Below are positions 21,550-64,000 of a stretch of 64,000 bases of DNA, one piece after another. This DNA comes from Hippasteria phrygiana. Taxonomy: Eukaryota > Echinodermata > Asteroidea > Valvatida > Goniasteridae. Positions within the stretch are counted from its first letter, which is position 1; the number at the start of each line of letters is the position of its first letter. Position numbers and translations under genes: made by a program. Below the pieces are notes generated by a model, which was not told where the DNA came from, ran no database searches, and saw nothing but the letters and a program-made list of their open reading frames with translations. Where the stretch lies: NCBI GenBank assembly GCA_037893225.1, contig JAZGUH010000152.1, forward strand, positions 744,001 through 808,000. The letters run 5' to 3'.

Positions 21550-22430
21550 ATTTACTGTGCACTCAGGCGCGGATCCGGGGGTGGGGGATTGCGGGTCGAC
21601 CCCCAATCCCCCACCCCCGGATCGTTGCCATTTATTTTTGCTTGTAAGGGCCTACGCCTGGGTACATGTACCGTAGCAAGAAAAGCAAAACCCCGTACAG
21701 GTCTTATTTTGCGTGTACGGGTAAGAACAAAACAAAGAAGTTAAATGACTGTACCGACGTTGAGAAACATTTTGGGCAAATGTACGGAAACAAATTATTT
21801 CCCGTTTTACTGGGAATTTACCGTAAAAGTAAGGGCACATTTTTTTACAGTGTACATGTATATACGACCATTTTTACACGAGATTTAACTTGAAGAAATC
21901 CGAATTCATGTAGTAGTGTTAGTAAGATAGATTAATGGAAATAAAATCGTCAAAATGAAAATATACGGCTACAAACTGCTTGTCATCTGTCATACCCCGG
22001 AATATATAACTGATAAAAGTTACGAGGCCCGACGTTTCGAACCAAGCAGAATCCTTTTCAAAAGCTAAGTAAAATCGTGTAAGATACAGAAAATAACCCC
22101 AAAATGAATCTTTCTGACAGGGGGGGGGGTGGGGCGGGTTCTGACGACGGTAGCGCCCTTTTATTAGACATAATTATTTCTACGTGTTTGAAAACACTGC
22201 TTGTATGATTATGCATTACGTAAATTAAAATGTAGAGAATTAATCCTAACGGGGGGTGTGCATAGGCGTGGTAAGGTCATTTTTATTGGGAGGGGGTACA
22301 CGTGAAAAAGGGCACTCGATATATCGGCGGCACACAGGGGGAACTAACATTTTTAGGGCACATGAGGGGGGGGGGGACAACCTACGGGCCTGTCACGGTA
22401 AAGCCCTGACGTTGCAGCTTTTACTGTAAG
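21550..22430. repeat. Degraded G/C-run elements and flanks
   Basis: A small inverted pair GGATCCGGGGGTGGGGG / CCCCCACCCCCGGATC (about 21572-21622) is followed by the core shared with 15285-15390. Further on there are G runs (22122, 22365) and G-rich, 'gggcac'-containing sequence typical of old hAT-like relics. No gene seen. Confidence 0.4.
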
Positions 22431-22713
22431 GTAAGTGTTTGAAAGAAAAAGCAACGTTTCAAAAATTGTTTTTACAGTCTCTATGCATACCTGCGCGGTC
22501 AAGCTCTATAGCCCTGAATTATTGAATGGGCGTCGGATCTGGGTGTTCAAGAAATGCTGCATTAAATATGCAAACATTGCAATTCAATGGATTCCCTATG
22601 AACGGATTAGGCCTATATATATATATAGAGGAAAATTGAATTCCTTTTAACGAAATTAAACAACACTTAATAGGGACGACTAGACTGCATTATATTCAGT
22701 CTTCTTAAAAAGT

Positions 22714-22977
22714 CAGGTTGGCGCAGTGGTTACTGTCCCCGCCTTTCACTATTGAACCGCTGTGGCCCTGGTTCGATTCTTGCCCTGGTCCATACGTGGA
22801 TTGGGTTTTCAGTCCCTACCTGATTCCGTGGGTTTTCGCCAGAATATTCTTCTGGGGTTTTCCTCCCACCTCTAAAACTGTAACTTCTTCTCATTGTCTT
22901 CTCTCTACAGGTTTCTTCAGGCTTTCGAGCTACAGTGCCTAGGGCGCTTTTGAGGAATCCTTGGTTTCATTACCAGA
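22714..22977 (+). mobile_element. tRNA-derived SINE, second family
   Basis: The head has box A (TTGGCGCAGTGGTTA) and box B (GGTTCGATTCT) at tRNA spacing. The body has GGATTGGGTTTTC..CCGTGGGTTTTCGCCAG..CTTCTGGGGTTTTCCTCCC. It ends in AGATAATAATAATAA. It abuts the LINE tail at the shared (AAT)n tract. Confidence 0.8.
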
Positions 22978-23007
22978 AAGATAATAATAATAATAATAAT
23001 AATAATA
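22978..23007. repeat. (AAT)n microsatellite joining SINE and LINE tails
   Basis: About ten ATA/AAT triplets. They are the 3' tail of the SINE on the plus strand and, on the minus strand, the TTATTATT tail of the LINE. The two retroposons therefore meet tail-to-tail. Confidence 0.9.
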
Positions 23008-23860
23008 GCAGGTTCTTATATAGCGCATTTCAGATCCACTGGATCTCTCAATGCGCTTAACAGTCAAAATTAATGCAAAATAAAATAAAATGGTAAACAA
23101 AAAACAAAAAATAGCTATGTGTCAGTTGGTTGATAACAGTCACTGAAAAGCCAATTTAAACAAATGGGTCTTTAGATGTTTCTTGAAAAGTTGCAGTTCA
23201 GTTTCGGATTGGAGAGATTGTGGAAGAGAGTTCCAGAGCCGTGGGCCTGCAATTGAAAATGTCTTGTCTCCATAGGTTTTGGTCCTGCCTGAACCAACGG
23301 TGAGGAGCTGCTGTGTGGATGATCTTGATGGCGTGTAAGGGATAACAAGTTGGGAGATGAAATCTGGGCACAGACCGTGGATGCCTTTGAAGATGATGAG
23401 CATAACTTTGTAATGAATTCTAGATTGAACTGGTAACCAGTGTAGGCTCTTTAGGACGGGTGTTATGTTGTTCCTCTTCTTGGCCCGCGATACCAGTCGT
23501 GCAGCTGAATTCTGTACCCGTTGGAGCTTGGCAATGTCCTTATCCGGAGAATCTAGCAGAAGACTATTGCAATTGTCAAGTACAGAAGTCACGAAGGCAT
23601 GGACAAGCACCTCTGTTGTGTGGTTGTCTAGATAGTGACGGATGCTTCCAATCCTCCTGAGTGCCAAAGAAGCTTTGCTGCAGACTGCATTCACATGACG
23701 ACGCATAGTGAGGTGACTATCGAAGTATGCGCCAAGGTCACGAACTGAAGTAGAGGGCTTGACTGGAAAGGTGTCTGGAATAATTGAAGCCAGTTCTTGG
23801 GAAGGACCGAAGCGTGAAGACAAATGGAATACATGCAAAGATTGCCCAATTAAACTGAGA
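23008..23860 (-). mobile_element. 5'-truncated CR1/L2-like LINE
   Basis: The minus-strand 3' UTR includes AGCGCATTGAGAGATCCAGT and AAATGCGCTATATAAGAACC before the (TTA)n tail, the usual ending of L2-type elements. Only the C-terminal part of the reverse transcriptase ORF is present. Confidence 0.85.
23140..23838 (-). pseudogene. Reverse transcriptase C-terminal fragment (LINE ORF2)
   Basis: A 232-residue open frame from the non-LTR retrotransposon reverse transcriptase C-terminus. Visible motifs: DLGAYFDSHLTM, RRIGSIRHYLD, VHAFVTSVLDNCNSLLL, LQRVQNSAARLV, LKSLHWLPV.SRIHYK, PYTPSRS and AGPRLWNSLP. The upstream catalytic YxDD region and endonuclease are absent, so it cannot be active. The frame is intact, which suggests a fairly recent insertion. 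Confidence 0.9.
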
Positions 23861-24452
23861 ATTAGGAGTGCCCTCTACGTCATTCTCAATTAGAAACTTA
23901 CTGCTGTTTTTGTGTGGAATATGTCTTACTGGAAAGCTTACTAACGTACGCAATGCTAACAAATTAAGTGTATAAATATATATTGAATAAATTATTATGT
24001 TTTTTTTTAGGGTGCTACGCCCAAAAAGCACGGACATAGCATCTCAATTTCCGGATTTTCTACAGGGGCATGCAGTTCTTAGCAATATTATTGAACTGAA
24101 TTAATTGCGGAAACACAAATATAGCACTGGGCCATTTTTTTAGGAGCGGTTTTTTTTTGAGGGAATCACCCAACAATTAATAACGGCCCCGGAAAATGTG
24201 AAAAGGAAGTGAAATGTACAAGACAAGCTTCACAGTCTGATCATGGTCTGATTATGTTGGTGTACGGTGATGGTACATTAGAAAGTTTTGAGTAAGTTTT
24301 CGAAGTCCGGGACATTCTATTGACTTGTTCCACTCAAGCCCTTGAGGGCGCTCGTCGTCTGGTTCCACACATTGAATACGTGTACACATACACTCATGTC
24401 GGGTCAGGGATCAGACCAATTCTTCAGCGGCAGCTCCATGTGCAGCAGGAAA
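23861..24452 (+). promoter_or_regulatory. NUP210: Upstream region of NUP210
   Basis: Non-coding. Just before and across the start codon is AAAATGGCGG, fitting the YY1 consensus often found over the start codon of housekeeping genes. A TTTCCGGAT motif (ETS-like) is near 24048. No TATA box in a clear position. Part of 24000-24060 (AGGGTGCTACGCCC..CACGGACAT) resembles 45325-45360, so it is partly repeat-derived. Transcription start not determined. Confidence 0.4.
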
Positions 24453-61510
<37,058 letters not shown>

Positions 61511-61545
61511 GTAGGAACTGCAAGTAGGAAGAGCAAGTTCGATCA

Positions 61546-62028
61546 GGGGCGTGTTTACGCGACTGTGACCAAAAAACATGTTTCCGCTTTGGTCATTGGT
61601 TGGGCATTTTGGCGTCTTCGGTCATGGTTGCTTGACGTCATTGTTTCGACCAAACGAGAACCGAAGGTTGGAGTTGGTTCACCGGTTCAAAATGGCGGAA
61701 GATACTGAAACGTAAGCAAACAATAATTTGTTTTATTCGTCCCAAAAATTAGTGAATTATGTACGAGAGCCACAAAGGCACAGCCTGTCGTGTGTAAAGC
61801 ATGGTAATCGTCTAACCGACGTCTTTTTCTTTTCAACCATTCCTCTTCTTCGACGTCATTCACCAGATACTCAAACTCTTGCACAACTACTCGCTCTTCC
61901 GCCATGTTTTTTTACTATCGGTCAATGACAGTTTCTGGTTATGCGTTTTCTCGCGCCTGCGTAAACACGTTCCATCGTTTTGACGTGACAAACATGTTTC
62001 AGGTTGGCGGTCGTGAAAACACGCCCCC
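61546..62028. mobile_element. Imperfect-TIR element, GGGGCGTGTTT ends
   Basis: 483 bp; AGGGGCGTGTTTACGCGAC / GTCGTGAAAACACGCCCCC with inner CATGTTT / AAACATG. It encloses a minus-strand frame beginning MAEERVVVQEFEYLVNDVEE (start about 61905), perhaps a decayed Harbinger-type accessory ORF; not verified. Confidence 0.6.
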
Positions 62029-63162
62029 AAAGAACATTGGTTAAACGAGCGTGAGTGGGATAACGAATTTATCTTCAAGCAAACTTGACGCCAGTAAAGA
62101 TGGAACACGCACGGTGCTGTGCGCGAAACCTGTACACATCAATAACAGTCGGAAGAAACAGGAGCTATCCGGAAAAAAACGTAACAAGTGTGCGCCGAAA
62201 CAGACGTGACGATCCACATGGGACGCAAACGCGCAGCTTTTGAATTACCAATAGATTATGCAGCACTGCGTTTTGCGTATCGCGCAATTCGCAGAATTAG
62301 AACAGCGCAACCCACGGAGTTATTATCACACTCTCAGCTGCCACAGATCGACCAATCAGGATCGAGGATTCAAGTTTGCTTGAAGATAATTTACATTGCA
62401 GTGGTCTCAAAGATGATCAGGGCACCCTCTATTGACGTAATTTCTAAAGGGGGTGTGTTATCTATGCAGGTTCTCTAAATGCATATATATATTCAAAACC
62501 TTTTCGTCATTCTCAATGCATTGTGGGTATGGAGGCCAAACAAACCATGTAATTTATACACAAACCTATGGCACTGTGAACCAGTCCAAATATTAATTGA
62601 TTTTATGCTAAATATCTGTCATGAGTTGAGAAATTACTCTTTTCGCATGTCTTTGCATGGAACATAAGGAAAATAATGATCAGAAAAATCAATTTTTAAT
62701 AGCAGTAAAAATAAAGAAATAATTGGGGAATCCCTCTCGGGGTATTAACCAGTTACTGATGAATGCAACACCTCTGAAATTAGAAACGCTAATAATTTCA
62801 TATTATTAGCCAATCAGAAGAGGATTTTACAACCATGACAACCAACATGTGACCAATGCGACCAATCATGTCCCTTCTAATTTGCTTGCTCTTCTAATGC
62901 CAGTAATGGCTGATACTGTTCCCATGATGTTTTGAGAATGTCGAAAAGGGTTAAAGACCTACACTAAACCAAAGTTTAATTCTCAAAAAATAATTAGTAT
63001 CTTGATTATGAGTTACGAGAAACCAAATTCGTGCTAAATATTGTCATTTTCTATCCATCATTATTAATTAACGGACGAGAGAAAGATGCTAATTAAATAT
63101 TCAAATTTCGCGCTTACTCCAAAGTTCTCCTCCTGCTGCCGTCGGCGGTGCACTTGTAGCCT
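62029..63162. other. NUP210 intron 18, unassigned part
   Basis: Over 1 kb without a recognised exon, RNA gene or element boundary. TATTTACTGATGAATGCAAC-like sequence near 62750 and CCAATCAG / CCAATCA words occur but define nothing. Confidence 0.4.
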
Positions 63163-63336
63163 TGACGTCATCGTGTGTAGTCATCCAGACTAAACTGAGA
63201 TTTAGAATTGAAATAGTAGGCTTACATGATGGGATACAGAGACTAAGTTTATTCAATATGTATACTGTGTAAATACTGCGTACTCATGTATGAACTTGTA
63301 CCAAGTAAAACGATCGGACTACACACCATGACGTCA
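63163..63336. mobile_element. Small MITE TGACGTCATCGTGTGTAGTC
   Basis: 174 bp with 20-bp terminal inverted repeats (one mismatch): TGACGTCATCGTGTGTAGTC and GACTACACACCATGACGTCA. Non-coding. Confidence 0.75.
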
Positions 63337-63579
63337 TGCGCAATACATGCGTAACGCATGACATGCAAATGAGGGATGAGACGTACGCTTTTTCGGACGA
63401 TAGGATTTTCCAGTGAGCTAATTTGCAGGTTTTTTTAAATTAAAAAGGACAGTACACCATTTGTTTGTGTGTATTGCTCTCTTTTTGACATATATCTGTA
63501 GACTGAGACAATAATTTCACATTTTTCAAAGCGTTCTACTAGGTCTTTAATGGTTGCTAGTCTTATTATGCCAACATAA

Positions 63580-63660
63580 GGCAAGATTATTGGTGAAGCA
63601 CCGGTACCATATTCCGGAGGTTGCACATTCAAATCCCACTCCTGCCAATTTCCTTTGTTC
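63580..63660 (+). mobile_element. tRNA-derived SINE, decayed head
   Basis: GGCAAGATTATTGGTGAAGC, CCGGAGGTTGCACATTCAAATCCCACTCC: same family with damaged A and B boxes. The rest of the window to 64000 shows nothing further. Confidence 0.7.
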
Positions 63661-64000
63661 ATTTGAGAAAAAAAAAGAATTCAATAAACTTCTGTCTTTT
63701 TCATGTTTTCATAATGGACCGATCCAGTGAGCGTCGCCCGATGGTATTCTGACCAATCACATTCGTGGTCGGACATGCGTGCACGCGCATGTGACGCGCG
63801 CGGCTGCAACATGCAGTTTGGCATTGGAGAGGAACACGTGTTAATTGCCCATGTGCGTAATGGGCGGGGCTTGCTGGATCGGTGTATTGTTACAGCTACC
63901 ACAATATGTCTGTCGTGCTATTTGTTTCCCGAACAATAGCAAAATAAAAAATTAATATTTGAGCGGAATAAGACACACTTTATTATCTTTTTCATTTTGT

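Noticed and set aside
61687..61905. Minus-strand gene starting MAEERVVVQEFEYLV
   Set aside because: Short, inside an inverted-repeat element in an intron, no complete domain. Kept only as a possible transposon remnant.

Overview
This is a eukaryotic window from a compact-exon, intron-rich, repeat-dense animal genome. GT-AG introns, tRNA-derived SINEs with ATT-type tails, a CR1/L2-like LINE 3' end and many TA-, TTAA- and 8-bp-target MITEs suggest a marine invertebrate. A non-vertebrate deuterostome such as an echinoderm or hemichordate is my best guess, but the sequence alone does not settle the phylum.

Two protein-coding loci can be supported. (1) Positions 15893-18677 (+) hold a four-exon gene. 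It encodes an N-terminal TKL/ZAK-like protein kinase, then a Death domain and an unrecognised C-terminal region (510 aa in total, all splice phases agree). The order kinase then Death domain recalls RIPK1, but the kinase resembles the MAP3K/ZAK group. The catalytic loop reads HGD instead of HRD and the glycine loop is degenerate. A second, damaged Death-domain copy lies at about 1853-3836 (+): its exon is one base longer (265 against 264) and its 3' end runs into a dispersed repeat. A further duplicated block (4104-5715 and 14110-15105) shows that the region arose by tandem duplication. (2) Positions 24453 to beyond 61510 (+) hold the 5' part of NUP210, the nuclear-pore membrane glycoprotein gp210. 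Eighteen consecutive exons, each with an AG acceptor (except exon 1) and a GT donor and all in agreeing phase, encode residues 1-763. The remaining exons lie beyond the window.

Layout. 1-7100: Death-domain copy 1, duplicated block B copy 1 and two TTAA-target MITEs. 7100-10760: SINE and MITE fragments. 10762-13806: an array of about 36 copies of an 84-bp satellite. 13950-14042: a perfect 45-bp-stem hairpin. 14110-18900: block B copy 2 and the kinase-Death gene. 19000-24000: MITEs, a SINE and a LINE meeting tail-to-tail. 24000-61510: NUP210, whose introns carry nearly all the other repeats. 61511-64000: MITEs and a SINE relic only.

The mobile elements are the most distinctive content. They include a perfect 196-bp spacer-less palindrome inside a 13-bp target duplication, a three-level nest of inverted-repeat elements with an unfilled paralogue in the same window, two oppositely oriented hAT-like insertions 35 bp apart in another element, and minisatellites (12, 17, 18 and 21 bp), one of which has an unexpanded relative. 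A dispersed two-hairpin motif resembles the histone mRNA 3' stem-loop. No prokaryotic features, CRISPR arrays, rRNA genes or convincing stand-alone tRNA genes were seen.
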